DNA of 64,000 nucleotides. Source: Aegilops tauschii subsp. strangulata. Taxonomy: Eukaryota; Streptophyta; Magnoliopsida; Poales; Poaceae. Positions 11,652 through 23,155 of this stretch are shown here, one piece after another (the first letter of the stretch is position 1; every line of letters starts with the position of its first letter). The stretch lies in the NCBI RefSeq assembly GCF_002575655.3, contig NC_053040.3:358110267-358174266 (forward strand), given 5' to 3'. The notes under the pieces are model-generated. The model saw only the letters and a list, made by a program, of their open reading frames with translations, had not been told where the DNA came from and searched no databases. A program made the position numbers and the translations under genes.

Positions 11652-12726
11652 CTATTGCCATGGCTGGCCTGGCGGATATCCAAAGTTGTAGTTGGGGTCG
11701 TACTGAGAAGGAGCCTCGGGTTGCCACTGGTTGGCAATCTCCTCCGGATCCTACTGGTAAACAGACTGTCGTGAAGGATCAAATTGTGGTTCTGGCTCTG
11801 GCTCTGTAGCTGGTGTGGGGTTTTGGTGGGCGTGAATGACCTCCGGCGGAACAAGGTACTTGCCTGCAGATAAGTCAAACAAAGAAGAAGCCGACAAAGT
11901 AATAATCTCAGGGCGAATTTTATCAAATATTAGTTTATACTTAAGCGACTTTTCCCTATTCTTAACGATATACTCATGTGCTACCATACTCTTATAGTCT
12001 AGAAAAACCGGGGGCATCAACTTTTGTTCTTTCTCATAATGCCTAATAGGTATGTTAAAATGTGAAGCGAGGCGCGAGGCAAAAATACCTCCCAAGATGG
12101 GGCCCTTCGTACGGTTAAGATTTAATCGCTATGCAAAAATAGCGCCCATACTAAATGTGTCATCACGGAACAAGGCATGGCAGAAAATGACAATATCAGG
12201 GGCACTAAGTTTGCCATAGTTTCCGCGACCAATTAAGCATCTACTGGCAAATAATGCAAAGTAACGTAGAACAGGAAAGTGTATGCTAGTTATTCTTGCG
12301 TCGGAAACGTTCCTCGTTTCCCCTACAACAATTGTATCAACAAACCCCTCCACATCATTACGATGTGGTTCCTGTATGCTGCCCGAAAAGGGCATAGAGC
12401 GACATCTCCTTATACTCATCATATAAATAGAAATCCACCGAAGGTGGTGACCTCCTAGCATGGAAATGAAAATTTTGCACAAAAATATTAGTGAGTAGGA
12501 GATACTGTTCGCGTTGGTCGCAGAGGAAGTCGGTGAGGCCCGCATTCTCAGCCAACTCATAAAAATCATCATAAATCACGGCTGCTCTCAAGAAATCATC
12601 ACAAGGCCATTCACACGGCCGAACCTCCGCGGTGCGAGGGAGATTATATTTGGGCCTCTTGTCCTCTTCACTTTGCTTACCCTTCGAGCTTCGGCTCGAA
12701 GAGCCCCACAAAAATCTCTTCACCAT
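11652..12726 (-). pseudogene. Gypsy A second ORF, downstream of gag-protease, broken
   Basis: On the minus strand the frame begins MVKRFLWGSSSRSSKGK at 12726, then shifts near 12400 into the frame with EPHRNDVEGFVDTIVVGE. It stops at 12129, resumes with GGIFASRLASHFNIPIRHYE, meets TAG at 11751 where relatives have Trp, and ends at 11652. Homologous ORFs are common in Triticeae gypsy elements at the position where Athila-type elements carry an env-like gene. I see no signal peptide or membrane segment, so env is not supported and the function is unknown. Several lesions make it a pseudogene. Confidence 0.7.
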
Positions 12727-13084
12727 TTTCTGAAAATTTCCGAAATTTTTAGTAACTTCAAATAAAAGTGAACCAAACTCAACAAAATTGATAGCAACTA
12801 CTCCCACAAGTGCCTAGAGACTATATCATGCATTAGAACTACTTGGGACCATATAAATTTTGACATGCAAGCTCAAGAACAGGGTCACCTAGGCAGAAAA
12901 TTTTTGCAATGAATAAAGCACTAGAACAAAAACTAATTGGACCATTGGAGGAGTCACATACCAAAGAACAATCCCCCAAAGCAGTTTTGTGAGTGGGGCT
13001 TTGAGCAAGGAGATCAAAAATGGCAGAAGGATGAGCTAGAACTCGTACTTGAGCTGGCTGGTGATTTTTTTGGGAGGAAGAAGG

Positions 13085-13330
13085 AGTGTGTGGTGGCTGG
13101 AATAAGTGGAGGGGAGCCACCATGGGCCCACGAGGCAGGGGCGCGCCCAGGGGGGTGGGCGCGCCCTGGACCCTCGTGGCCAGGTGCTTGCTCCCCCTGC
13201 TGTGTTCTCAGTGCCAGATATTCTCAAATATTTCAGAAAAAATCATATTTCAATTTCGGTGCATTTGGAGAACTTTTATTTTTGAGGTATTTTTTATTGC
13301 ACGGATAACTCAGAAAACAGACAGAAAATA
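13085..13330 (-). promoter_or_regulatory. LTR-like block inside gypsy A, upstream of the second ORF
   Basis: On the minus strand this block shares a layout with the 5' LTR (26690-26840): an AAATAAAAGTTCTC word, a GGGCGCGCC palindrome pair around a C run, then CTGCCTCGTGGGCCC. In the LTR a TATATA box follows; here I see no clear TATA. It could act as an internal promoter for the ORF starting at 12726. This is inference from similarity. Confidence 0.45.
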
Positions 13331-13442
13331 CTATTTTTACTTTATTTAATCTAAATAACAGAAAGTAGAAGGGTACATAAGGTTGTGCTTTCTAACTTCA
13401 TCCATCTCATGCTCATCAAACGGAATCCACTAACAAGGTTGA

Positions 13443-14123
13443 TCAAGTCTTGTTAACAAACTCATTCCGAATAACATGGAACCGGAGAAATTTCGAATAA
13501 CACTGTGTTACCTCAATTGGGATATGCACATCCCCAACAATAAGAATATCATATCTCTTTTTGACACTAGGAAGAGGAAATTCAAAGCCTCTAATAGTAA
13601 TAGTTGAAATTTTTCCAATAGAATTGATACTGTGGACTTGAGGTTGTTTCCTCGGAAAGTGTACCGTATGCTCATTACCATTGACATGAAAAGTGACATT
13701 GCCTTTGTTGCAATCAATAACAGCCCCTGCAGTATTCAAAAAGGGTCTTCCAAGAATAATAGACATACTATCGTCCTCGGGAATATCAAGAATAACAAAG
13801 TCCGTTAAAATAGTAACGTTTGCAACCACAACAGGCACGTCCTCACAAATACCGACAGGTATAGCAGTTGATTTATCGGCCATTTGCAAAGATATTTCAG
13901 TAGGTGTCAACTTATTCAAATCAAGTCTACGATATAAAGAGAGAGCCATAACACTAACACCGGCTCCAAGATCACATAAAGCAGTTCTAACATAGTTTCT
14001 TTTAATGGAGCATGGTATAGTTGTTACTCCTGGATCTCCAAGTTTCTTTGGTATTCCACCCTTAATAATTAGCAAGCATGGTGGAAATTTCAGCTTCCGG
14101 TATCTTTCTTTTATTTGTAACAA
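13443..14123 (-). pseudogene. Gypsy A retroviral-type aspartic protease
   Basis: A 226-residue minus-strand ORF with the retropepsin-like motif CDLGAGVSVMALSLYRRL, matching the LCDLGAS motif of Athila/Tat-type proteases, and a second motif IILGRPFLNTAGAVID near residue 115. The protease would process the gag polyprotein. The frame opens at 14123, after several stops that separate it from gag (14165 upward), so it is cut off from its polyprotein. It ends at 13443 with no RT after it; the next 600 bp are non-coding. Confidence 0.75.
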
Positions 14124-14164
14124 TATATTTCATATACTTGGCATAAGGATTCATTTTAAGCATA

Positions 14165-14718
14165 TCAGTTAAACGCATACGCAAAAAAGATATGTCTAAT
14201 CATTTCAGCAAAGCGCTCAAAATCCTCAAAATCCTTTTTCTTGGATGGTTTAGGAGGAAAAGGCATGGGTTTCTGAACCCATGGCTCTCTTTCTTTACCG
14301 TGCTTCCTAGCAACAAAGTCTCTCTTATCATAACATTGATTCTTTGATTGTGGGTTATCGAGATCAACAGCAGGTTCAATTTCTACATCATTATCATTAC
14401 TAGGTTGAGCATCAACATGAACATCATCATTAATATTATCACTAGGTTCATGTTCATCACGAGATAGTGTTTCAGCATCAGAAATAGAAATATCATTGGG
14501 ATTTTCAGGTGGGTCAACAACAGGTTCAGCAGAAGCATGCAAGGACTAGGTGAATCTACATTAGTTCTCTGAGAATCTTGCTCAATTCTCTTAGGGTGGC
14601 CCTCAGGATACAAAGGTTCCTGAGTCATTTTACCCCCTCTAGTCATAACTCTAATAGCATTATCATTCTTCTTATTATTTAATTCATTGAGCAAATCATT
14701 TTGAGCTTTAAGTACTTG
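14165..14718 (-). pseudogene. Gypsy A gag, C-terminal part
   Basis: Minus-strand reading continues gag beyond the B1 insertion: QVLKAQNDLLNELNNKK, then TRGGKMTQEPLYPEGHPKR, then after a frameshift near 14540 an acidic linker and PWVQKPMPFPPKPSKKKD. Joined to 24055-25569 it forms one gag interrupted at the TTCTA target site of B1. Confidence 0.7.
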
Positions 14719-14723
14719 TTCTA
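14719..14723. repeat. Left target-site duplication of gypsy B1 (TTCTA)
   Basis: TTCTA here matches 24050-24054 on the other side of B1; five bases is normal for LTR elements. Confidence 0.9.
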
Positions 14724-15616
14724 TGTCGGATCACGGGTTCCGGCAAAACCCTTAAGGTTCAAACTCTGGGGTGCGCGCGAAGTTCTTTCCCCCCTACCGA
14801 TCCACGCCCAAGCTTTCTAAGATCTCGCGGACGAACTCGACTAACTCACAACACAAAAGACACAAGATTTATACTGGTTCGGACCACCGTTGTGGTGTAA
14901 TACCCTACTCCAGTGTGGTGGTGGTGGATTGCCTCTTGGGCTGATGATGAACAGTACAAGGGGAAGAACAGCCTCCTGAGGTTGAGGTGTTCTTGTGCTC
15001 GGTGAGCGGCTAAGGGTTGGCTCCAGATCAGATTAGATGCCCCCTATTGTGGTGGCTAGTCCTATTTATGTAGGCCCTGGTCCTCTTCCCAAATATTGAG
15101 CAGGAAGGGAGCCAACAACGCCAATTTGAAAGGGGACAGCTAGTACAGCTTATCCTGACAAAAGCGGTCTTTGCCTGCAAAAGGCTCTGGTGGTGACGCC
15201 GCCTTGGGCTCCATGGTGCCCTCCGTGTTGCCGTCCTGCTGGTCTTGGTCTCGTTGCACCGATATGGAAACCTTTGCTTGACGCCTTGGTACTCTGCGCC
15301 TGCGCTTGCTCCCTTAGCACCAAAGGGGAAACAAGTACACGGCGTGTGTTGGCGCCCGCCTGATCTTGATCGTCATGGCTCACGTCACGAGAACCTCGCA
15401 ACGTTTGCCCTGCCTTGATCTCTCCGCTCCTTGCGAGGCAACCTGGTGAGGCCGCTCCTGAGGAGGTCTTGTGTCGTCCGCCTCGTGAGGCCTGGCCCCT
15501 CGCGAGGGTCTTGAACGCCTTGTTGATGAAGATGGGCCATACATGCCTGCTAGCACAGCCACGCCATGAGCCGCAGGCAGGCAAGTCTGGGGACCCCCGT
15601 TCATAGAACGCCGACA
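14724..15616 (-). repeat. Gypsy B1 3' LTR
   Basis: TGTCGG...CCGACA ends, about 95 percent identical to 23156-24049. On the minus strand the junction reads CGGGGACTAC then TGTCGG, placing the polypurine-like primer site at 15617-15627. Confidence 0.9.
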
Positions 15617-15909
15617 GTAGTCCCCGGGCCAAAGGCGCGCTCAGGCTTGGCTTCGAGGTGAAGCCAAAGGTCAAGTACGGAGCGCCGTGGGCCCCAAAAG
15701 CCTGCGGCCTTGGTCGACGCATGGCGGTTGATTGGACGTGGGCGTCTCCACTTCCCCATGCTGCCTCAGCAACTGTCCGACTTGACAAAAGGCTGGCGCA
15801 GACAGTGCTTGCCTTCATTGCTTCCCTACGCCTTGCTCAGATCCCTTTTCTTGTGCCCTGCTTCCGAAATCCTCAGATCTGCTTCCATCCTCCACCACAT
15901 CAGCGACTA

Positions 15910-17249
15910 ATGGCACTGCGTAAGGTCAAGCCTTCCTCGTCGCCGGCTTGGTACGAACCAGCTCTTGACGTACCCAATGTCTCAGAGAAGAGCCTCGCCG
16001 CCACGTGCTTGCTGACGGCGGGGGAGAGCAATGAGAGGGGGAAGACGGAGCTCCGGGTCGCCTCCGCCGTGCCGGAGCCCGAGGGGAGCACGTTCTTACA
16101 AGCAGTATTGCCACCGGGTTGGTTCCTCCCTTCTTTGACTTCTTCTATGAGGTCCTCGGCCATTACAGGCTGCAGGTGTTGCATCTTCATCCCAACTCCA
16201 TCCTTCTCCTGTCCATCTTCGCCTACTATTGCGAGGCGTATCTGGGCATGATGCCGTCCGTGGCTCTGCTGCGCCACTACTTCTTCCTCCGCGTCAGCGA
16301 GGGCCATATCTCCGGGTGCGCCAATTTCATTGCGGCCGGCAAGGCCAACTCGATCTCGAACACCGAGAAGAAGGTCGACAACCTCAGGGCCAAATGGGTG
16401 ATGATGGGCGCCAAGTGCGTCCACCCGCGCTTGGCACTGCCGACGGAGGCGCCCCAGTCCGACAAGGGGTGGTCTCGTGTAGAGCTCACTGATGAGCGGG
16501 CATCGTCGGTGTTGGCGCAGATGCAGATCGACCTAAAGCCGGGCAACGCGAAGGCGGCAAAGGTGACAGGGGCCATGCTCCTGAGGGAGTTCCTAATGCT
16601 GCGCGTCGCCCCTCTTCAGCCGTATGTGCGCCCCTTGTGGAGGCTTGGAGATGAAGAAGACAAGATTCGCCTGAGCCCAAAGGCCTTGCCTGACGACGAG
16701 TTGTCTGAAGTTTTGCGCCCCTTGGTCGGGGACAACCAAGAGTACCGGCCGAGCGCCTTCGTTCCTTTGTTCCGTCGCGCGGACTGGGAGCAGATCGTGG
16801 CCGCCCGACCGACTTTTGACGCGCATGGGCTGGTGCCGCCGGTGCCCACCAGGGCCGCTGCCACATCGAAGCCGGTGGAGCTGTCTTCTGACGAGTCCCG
16901 TGAGAAAAGAGAAGAGGAGGCGGACTCGGAGGAGACCCCCGAGAAGATGGGAGAAACCTCCCCCTTGAGCAAGGCTGACATCCTCCGCGCCCTTCCTGAC
17001 GATGCCGAGGTCAACACCCGCCAGGAGGAGGGAGAGCTGCCCGCTATCCCGATGAGGGGCAGGTCGTCTCCGATTTCTCAAGGTGCTGCGTCTCCTGTGA
17101 CTCCATCTAGAGCTGCCTCCGGCCCTTCTGCTGCGCCGGCTTCTGCTCCCGGAGCCCATGTGCCCACTTCTCAGGCTCTGAAGCTTTTTGGTTTTAGGCT
17201 CCCCAAGCGGAAGGTGGACTATGTCGCGGTGGATCAGCAAGTGCTTTGA
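15910..17249 (+). pseudogene. Antisense gene of gypsy B1, N-terminal part (Transposase_28-like)
   Basis: This plus-strand gene runs opposite to gag-pol, between the pol remnant and the 3' LTR. From ATG 15910 (MALRKVKPSSSPAW) the frame carries a short N-terminal part, then shifts by one base near 16107 into the long frame VPPFFDFFYEVLGHYRLQVL. That segment aligns with the gypsy E antisense protein (LPVSAFFRSWLDFYQLQPHH), a Pfam Transposase_28 (PF04195) type region. The rest is polar and acidic and ends KLFGFRLPKRKVDYVAV before TGA at 17247. A GT site at 17241 and an AG at 17307 could join it to the next ORF, but the phase does not fit simply. Function unknown. Confidence 0.65.
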
Positions 17250-17312
17250 GCTTCGTCTTGCGTCTGCCTGTACTCGCTATTTTCTGATGTTCACCCTTGG
17301 TTGATTAGGCCG

Positions 17313-18554
17313 ATGCCTTCGGCGAAGAAAAGGAAGGAGGATACAGCGGCCGCGCCCCCTTCTGCGGAGAAAGGAGGCGACAGCACTCGCACCTCCCCAG
17401 ACCGGTCGCCCTCACGAGGTCAAGGGGAGCATCGCCAGGAGGAGTCAGCCCCCATGGCCCCGCTGGCTCCAGAAGTGCCGGTGCCTGGCTCGGCTGATGA
17501 GGTTCCAAAGGCTCAGGAGCCCTTGATCTCCCAGGCTCTGGTGACGACGCCGCCCCCTCCTCCTGCTGCACCTCTGGCCCTAGGTTCTTTTGCTTCCTCT
17601 GCCGCCTTGGAGCGTGTCCTTTCAGAGATGGCCCAGCTGCGGGAAGATCTCCTAGGCGCGGACCCGCGTCTGGTAGCCGGGCGCCTGGAGCTGGCCTCCG
17701 GCTGGCTTCACTCTGATTCGGCGGTACGAGCATCATTGAGCCAGGCCGCCGCGGCCTCCGAGAAGGAGAAGCAGGCTGCCGCCAAAGCTGCGGCCGATCG
17801 CGAGGTGGCACTGAAGGACGCCGAGGTCGCCCGCAACCGCTGCCGGGAGCTCGAGGGCGAGCTGAAGAGCTTGCGCGACCAGCTCGCGGGAGAAGTACAT
17901 GGCCGCCAGGCGAAGGAGGAGGAGATGAGGGCCCAGGAGGACACCATCAAGGGCCGCGACACCGAGCTGGCAGAGTTGGTGAAGGCGCAGGCCGCGGAGC
18001 GCAGCCGGCTGGAGGAGTTGGAGTGGAAGGCGAAGGCGAAGGAGGCCGATCTTGACGGCAAGGCGAAGGTCCTGGCTGAAGACCGCGTGGCCTTCTCACT
18101 TCTTGAGGAGAGGTCCAGCGTGGTGCTGAAGTCACTGTACGAGAAGGGCTTCGAGAAGCCGCTGACCACCGACGAGGATGGCCCTGCTCAGATGCTTCCC
18201 CACTTGGTGAAGGCGCTTGAGGAAGTCGTGGAGGGCATCGGCCCCATGGCTGAGGCTGAGGCTCGTGTTCTTTCTTCAGCTGCACTGACGTGTGTCTTCA
18301 GCCACTTGTATCTTCACGACCCTAGTGCTCGTCTTGATGAGCTGTTGGAGCCTGTAGCTGAAGAACACTGCACGGCCGCCGCCGCAGCCGTGAAAGGTCA
18401 AGTGGAGGCCCTGCCGAAGAAGTTGCACGGCTTCGTCCTCGTGTCCTCGACCGGCGATGTCATCGATCCTACGGCTCCATCTGGCGGTGCAAGTGAAGGC
18501 GACGCTAGCAAGGGAGGGGCACCTTCTGCGGGTGATGGTGGTGTACAGGAGTGA
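17313..18554 (+). CDS. Antisense gene of gypsy B1, coiled-coil part
   Basis: An open frame of about 413 residues from MPSAKKRKEDT. The first 100 residues are Pro/Ser/Ala-rich. About residues 140-270 are a long Ala/Glu/Lys/Arg coiled coil (SEKEKQAAAKAAADREV onward). The last third is helical and ends in a Gly/Ser-rich tail. The gypsy E antisense gene has the same plan: Transposase_28-like N-terminus, polar linker, coiled coil. I infer this is a later exon of the gene starting at 15910, but it could be a separate ORF. High GC makes long chance frames likely, so the shared plan with E is the main support. Confidence 0.6.
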   Translation: MPSAKKRKEDTAAAPPSAEKGGDSTRTSPDRSPSRGQGEHRQEESAPMAPLAPEVPVPGSADEVPKAQEPLISQALVTTPPPPPAAPLALGSFASSAALERVLSEMAQLREDLLGADPRLVAGRLELASGWLHSDSAVRASLSQAAAASEKEKQAAAKAAADREVALKDAEVARNRCRELEGELKSLRDQLAGEVHGRQAKEEEMRAQEDTIKGRDTELAELVKAQAAERSRLEELEWKAKAKEADLDGKAKVLAEDRVAFSLLEERSSVVLKSLYEKGFEKPLTTDEDGPAQMLPHLVKALEEVVEGIGPMAEAEARVLSSAALTCVFSHLYLHDPSARLDELLEPVAEEHCTAAAAAVKGQVEALPKKLHGFVLVSSTGDVIDPTAPSGGASEGDASKGGAPSAGDGGVQE

Positions 18555-18710
18555 CTTGCTTGCGGCTGCTTCCCTGTTTTATCCCTGCAACATGTATCAT
18601 GCCTCGTGGAGGTGTTTAAACTCATGCTTTGGTATTTGGGGGAACGATATAGCTTGTAATATTTGCTTTGAGATTTTGCGATTTTCTTCCTATTTGCTTT
18701 GTGTTCTGCG

Positions 18711-19030
18711 TCGGCAGATCCCGGCCCCGCACATACCTCAACCGCCGTTGGGCCGACCGGAGACCAGGACGGACCAAGGAGTGAGGGGCTACGTGACCAG
18801 TTAGGCTCCTGAGTCGTGATGCTCAGGAGTCCCCCTTGACGCGCAAACAGCTTATAGGAAGAATACGCGAGGATAGGTTAATGTTCTACGTCGGCAGAGC
18901 CCGGCCCCGCGCATACCTCAATCGCCGTTGGGCCGACCGGAGACCAGGACGGACCAAGGAGTGAGGGGCTACGTGACCGGTTAGGCTCCTGAGTCGTGAT
19001 GCTCAAGAGTCCCCCTTGATGCGCAAACAA
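18711..19030. repeat. 180-bp tandem duplication in gypsy B1
   Basis: The segment from TCGGCAGATCCCGGCCCCGC at 18711 recurs at 18891 with few changes. Each unit holds an imperfect palindrome, CTCCTGAGTCGTGATGCTCA and onward. One related unit is found in the B2 copy near 52020-52141. Confidence 0.85.
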
Positions 19031-20086
19031 CCTCCATACCTGCCCTCGCCGAGGCTCGGCTCGGGAGGGGCATGCGACGACCAAGTCCGAGGGACCTGGC
19101 TTGGGAGGTGTACGCTTGGGCGTGACCCGAGCAGAGCCCCCGTGCCCAGCGCCCTCGCGCGGCTCTCCCGAGGGGAGGCATTGCGGGGAGGCCGGACACT
19201 GAGCTCTGGGGCTCACTGAGGTTGGTACCGCCGCGAGGCCGCCCTCAGTTGTTTATCACCATCGCAAAGCATAGTTCTTCCGTTTGTGCACGAGCATAGC
19301 CGCTCCTCGGCAGTGTCGACGGCCAGCACGGAGCATGGTGCTTCCACTTGTGCGTGGGAGGGGGACTCCCTACTAGGAGAGCCCCCGGGGCGTGTACAGC
19401 CCCGCCCTGACACGTGTGGCTTGCATGGCAGGGCTAGACGAGGTGTATCTGGGCACTCGTCAGCCAGCGCGGGACTCACGAGGCCCTACCTCAAGGCGGG
19501 TTGCGCCTGGTCTTGGTTCTTGTTCGCTGTGCTGGTCCTGCGAGATGGTCAGACAACCTGCGCCGAACGAATCACCTGAGGTTATCGCGTGAGGGGGCCA
19601 AGCACCAACGGCCCCAGGAGGTGACGTGAACGGGGCGGGCCCACCAGACAGAGCTCAGCTGTTGGATTTATCGACGCTGCAGGGACGGGCCCAAGCACAG
19701 ACGCCGTGCCTAGCCTACTCATGCGAAGGATCCTGAAGAAAGGCGGCCGGCGCGCGGCTCCCATGACGGTTAACGATCGAGCAGGTAATAGCCATAGATT
19801 GGTTAAGCATAGGAAGCAAACTAGCTCAAGTAAATGCAGGGAAGATACACGCCACTGGGTCAGGCCCGAGCAGCTTGGGGATGATGTAGCCCGAGGGGCG
19901 CCCCCAGCAAGGTAAGCTAAAGACATAAGAAAAAAGGGATACATGCCACAGGGACGGACCCACACGGCCTGGGAATGATGCAGCCTGAGGGGCGCTCCCA
20001 GCTAAATAAACTTGGAAAATATCACCTGGTTCTGTCGATGAAGGGGTGTCGGGGCAGCTGAAGGTACGCGGCGAAGGAATTGCTCC
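19031..20086. other. GC-rich non-coding region of gypsy B1
   Basis: No gene supported. The same region in the opposite orientation is found in B2 (50965-52019), including the words GAGGGGCGC and TTGGGGATGATG, so it is a shared family segment between the pol remnant and the antisense gene. Confidence 0.6.
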
Positions 20087-20631
20087 TCACGAGCCACTGG
20101 GGCCCTGAGCCTCGGGAGGCTCCGGGGGTCTAGGTGGTTCCCTGAGGACCGTCTCCATCTCCGTCAGCACAGCGTGGTGCCTGGCATCCTGAGCCGCCAG
20201 GACGCGCCGCAAGTTGCTCTGATAGGTGGTCAACATGCTCGGCAGGCCAAAAGGCATGCGAACGTAGCTGTGCAGTGGACCCTCGCAGCGGCCCACGCGC
20301 GAAGGCCAAAAAGGCTCCTGAGATGCGGCCCTGTTGAGCCCTGGGACGTCGATGCAGACGCGCAGCCCAGCATCCTCGCCTGGATGGGGAACTGCGCTTC
20401 GTGAGTGGCGGTCGCGCGCATGGCCCTGGCATCTTGCAGCTCCTGAGTGGTCCTGGTGATGAACTACTGAGCGGTGGGCACTCCTTGCCCTGTGTTCTCC
20501 TGAGGGAAACGTGCCGTGAAGCACACGTCCAAGTGGTGCCCGAGCGCCTCCCTCGTGATGTTGGCAAGGTCCGAGGCCCTCCAGAAGAGAGCCCCCGAGA
20601 CCTGCCGGAGAAGGGCGCCGGGCGCGCCTTC
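20087..20631 (-). pseudogene. Gypsy B1 reverse transcriptase remnant
   Basis: On the minus strand pieces of RT survive: DAGLRVCIDVPGLNRAASQE resembles the RVCIDYTDLNKACPKD motif, and YVRMPFGLPSMLTTYQ resembles the MPFGLKNAGATYQ motif. The sequence between and after these, including the YVDD active site, is missing, and the frame ends in a Pro/Glu-rich tail. Frames are also shifted near 20400 compared with B2. The same two motifs with the same gap occur in B2 (50518-50964), so the shortened form predates this copy. Confidence 0.75.
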
Positions 20632-21750
20632 CTATGCGATGGAGGGAGGCGCCCCTGGAGCGGGCGCTGATCCTGACGAGGTTCCAGTTGTGACACCACC
20701 CTCCTGAGGTCCTGCACGGCACAACTGCTTCTTCTTCTTGGGGGTGGCCTCAGGAGGGCACTCGCCCTTGCTGTCGGGGTCGTCGATTGCTGCAGCTTGG
20801 AAGGCACGCTCAAGGGAGCACACCACATCTCTTTCTTCACATGGGACCGTGATGATTCCACCGCTTCCTGGCATCTTGAAGACATTGTAGCCGTGATGCG
20901 TCACCGCCATGAACTTGGCCAGGGCTAGGTACCCGAGGATGGCATTGTACGGCAGGCGGATGTGCGCGACATTGAAGTCGATGAGTTCGGTGCGGTAGTT
21001 CTTGCGTTCTCCGAAGGTGACAAGGAGGCGGACCTGCCCTATCGGTGTGGTGGAGCCGTCGGTCACCCTTGAGAAAGGCTTGGTAGGCTGAAGCTGGTCA
21101 TATGGGACTTGGAGGTTGTCGAACGTGTCGACGGACAGGATGTTGAGCCCCGCACCACCGTCGATGAGGGTCTTGGTGACTTGCACGTTGCTGATGACTG
21201 GGGAGCAAAGCATTGGGAGGGCGCCTGCGGTGGCCGCGCACTTGAGATGATCCGCATAACTGAAGGTGATGGCGCACTTGGACCACCTGAGCGGGCGTGT
21301 GGCCTCAAGCTTGGGGAGGACTGCATTCACTTCACGAGCAAACTCTTTGAAGATACGCTGCGAGGCTCGGGCCTGAGCTCTGCCCAAGATGCAGGCGATA
21401 GCGCGCGGCGGTCCTTCTTGGCGCTGGCGGCAGTGGAGGAAGGCCCGCGTTGCCCTGAGGACGATCCTCACGAGGCTGATCCCTCCAGGCGCCCTCGCGA
21501 GGCTGATCTTGCCAGCGGTCCTCACAAGGCCGGTCGCGCCACTCCTGGCGTGGGCCATGGTCGTTCCAGCGTCCGCCACGACGTCCTCCTCCTTGGCCGT
21601 AGCCCCAATCGTTGCGCTCGGGGCGTCGACCGAAGCGCACTTCTCGAATGGCTCTGACCTCTTGACAGTCGCTGGTGTTGTGGCTATGCAGGTTATGGAA
21701 GGCGTGGAATGGTCGGCTGCTCTTGGATGACTCGGGCTGGTCTCTGCCAC
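20632..21750 (-). pseudogene. Gypsy B1 gag C-terminus and aspartic protease
   Basis: The frame contains ASQRIFKEFAREVNAVLPKL, then KTLIDGGAGLNILSVDTFDN, a retropepsin active-site motif (D-G-G-A), and LPYNAILGYLALAKFMAV near the second conserved region. It ends GAPPSIA then TAG at 20634-20632, exactly where B2 also has TAG. In B2 gag and protease are in one frame; here they are in different frames, so B1 has a shift near 21420. Confidence 0.75.
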
Positions 21751-23083
21751 GCTTGGTATCTGGTTCCTCCGCGAGCACGGCTGCTCCCTTGCGCTTCACG
21801 TCCTTGGCCTTGGCTTTCTTCTCCTCCGGGTCCGCAACCGGGAGCTCAAGGAGGGAGAGGCGCCCCTCCTCAGCTCTTGCGCACTTGGTCGCCAGGTTGA
21901 ATAGCTCCAGAGACGTGCACAATTCCTCGTGAATAGCGAGATCCTCCTTCATCTTGACGTCGCGGACGCCATCAGAGAACGCGGAGATGATGGCCTCATC
22001 CGTCACCTTGGGGATCTTGAGGCGGACATTGTTGAAGCACTAGATGTACTTCTGGAGGGTCTCTCCTGGTTGTTGCTTGACGTGACGCAGGTCACCCGCG
22101 GCCGGCGGGCGATCGCGAGTGCCCTGGAAGTTGGCAACAAAACGGTTGCGCATCTCGTCCCAGGAGGAGATTGAACCTGGAGGCAGGTTCAGGAGCCACG
22201 AGCGGGCGCCGTCCTTGAGAGCCATGGGGAACCAGTTCGCCATGACCTTCTCGTCGCCGTTGGCCACCTCGATGCTCAGCTCGTAGAGCTGCAGGAACTC
22301 CGCGGGGTCGGGGGTGCCGTCGTAGCGAGGAGGCAGATCCGGCTTGAACTTGCCCGGCCAGGCGACGCTACGCAGCTCGAGTGTGAAGGCGCGGCAGCCG
22401 GCTGTGGTCACTGCGGCCTGTCTTGGAGGTGGAGCTTGGTCTTGATGCCCGCGCGCCGCTACGGCGAGCGGCGCGGGACCTTGCTGCGGCAAATGATCCT
22501 GGCACGGCGGTGCGAGGAGTGGCGGAGCGTTCTCTTGCGGTCGAGGGACTTCTTAACAGCTTCTTTCTTCATGCGTGGGCGCTGGGCGCGGTGGGTCACG
22601 TCGTGGAGCCGCGCACCTTGGCGCCAGGGCGCCGTCTTGGGGCAAAGGTGGTGGAGGTGCTCCGTGAGCTAAGTCGCCTGTAGCTGGCGGGGGGCGAGGC
22701 GGAGAGAGGGACGGCGCAGGGGAGCCCCCTGCGGCGCGGACAAGCTTGGCGATGCGGTCGAGCCAGTCCTCGTAGAGGTCGTCGACCGGGCGGTAGCGCA
22801 GGAGCTCGTGCTCCATGAGGAGCGCGGCCCGCGCGTCCATGGGAGCGCGACGAGCATGAGACGACGAACCCGCGGGAGTCGGCGATGGAGTGGCGGTGCG
22901 GCCGTCCCGCCGCACCGAGGGGTTCAGCGAGGACGCTTGCTGCTCGTTCCCCACCGGGCCGGTGGCGGCGTTGGCGGCAGGTGACGGAGAACGACGAGGT
23001 GGCCCGCCGACGGGAGCCGTCTGAGCGACGCGGGTGGCGAGGGCAGCCTGGCGCTCGGCGCGGGCGCGGCGTGCGTCTGCCAT
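21332..23083 (-). pseudogene. Gypsy B1 gag, with two internal stops
   Basis: The frame starts MADARRARAERQAALATR at 23083. A TAA at 22555-22553 and a TAG at 22042-22040 interrupt one continuous frame. The capsid region (Retrotrans_gag type) includes PARYDGTPDPAEFL-like PPRYDGTPDPAEFLQLYELS and SWLLNLPPGSISSWDEM. The nucleocapsid-like motif reads HAFHNLHSHNTSDC, where B2 has Cys at the first position (CAFHNLNTHNTSDC). Gag packages the RNA and forms the particle; these lesions would block it here. Confidence 0.8.
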
Positions 23084-23135
23084 GGAGACGACGAAGCGAG
23101 GCGACGCGGAGCGACGGAAGGGAAGCTTCGGCGCA

Positions 23136-23153
23136 CCCCTACCTGGCGCGCCA
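23136..23153 (-). other. Primer binding site of gypsy B1
   Basis: Two bases inside the 5' LTR the minus strand reads TGGCGCGCCAGGTAGGGG, a tRNA-type primer site, which confirms the minus orientation. Confidence 0.8.
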
Positions 23154-23155
23154 AA

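Noticed and set aside
11652..12726. Envelope gene of a retrovirus-like element
   Set aside because: The position fits, but no signal peptide, membrane segment or cleavage site is visible, so only an unknown second ORF is claimed.
16119..17249. Independent host transcription-factor or storage gene on the plus strand
   Set aside because: It lies between the LTRs of B1, in antisense, and matches the antisense gene of gypsy E, so it belongs to the element.
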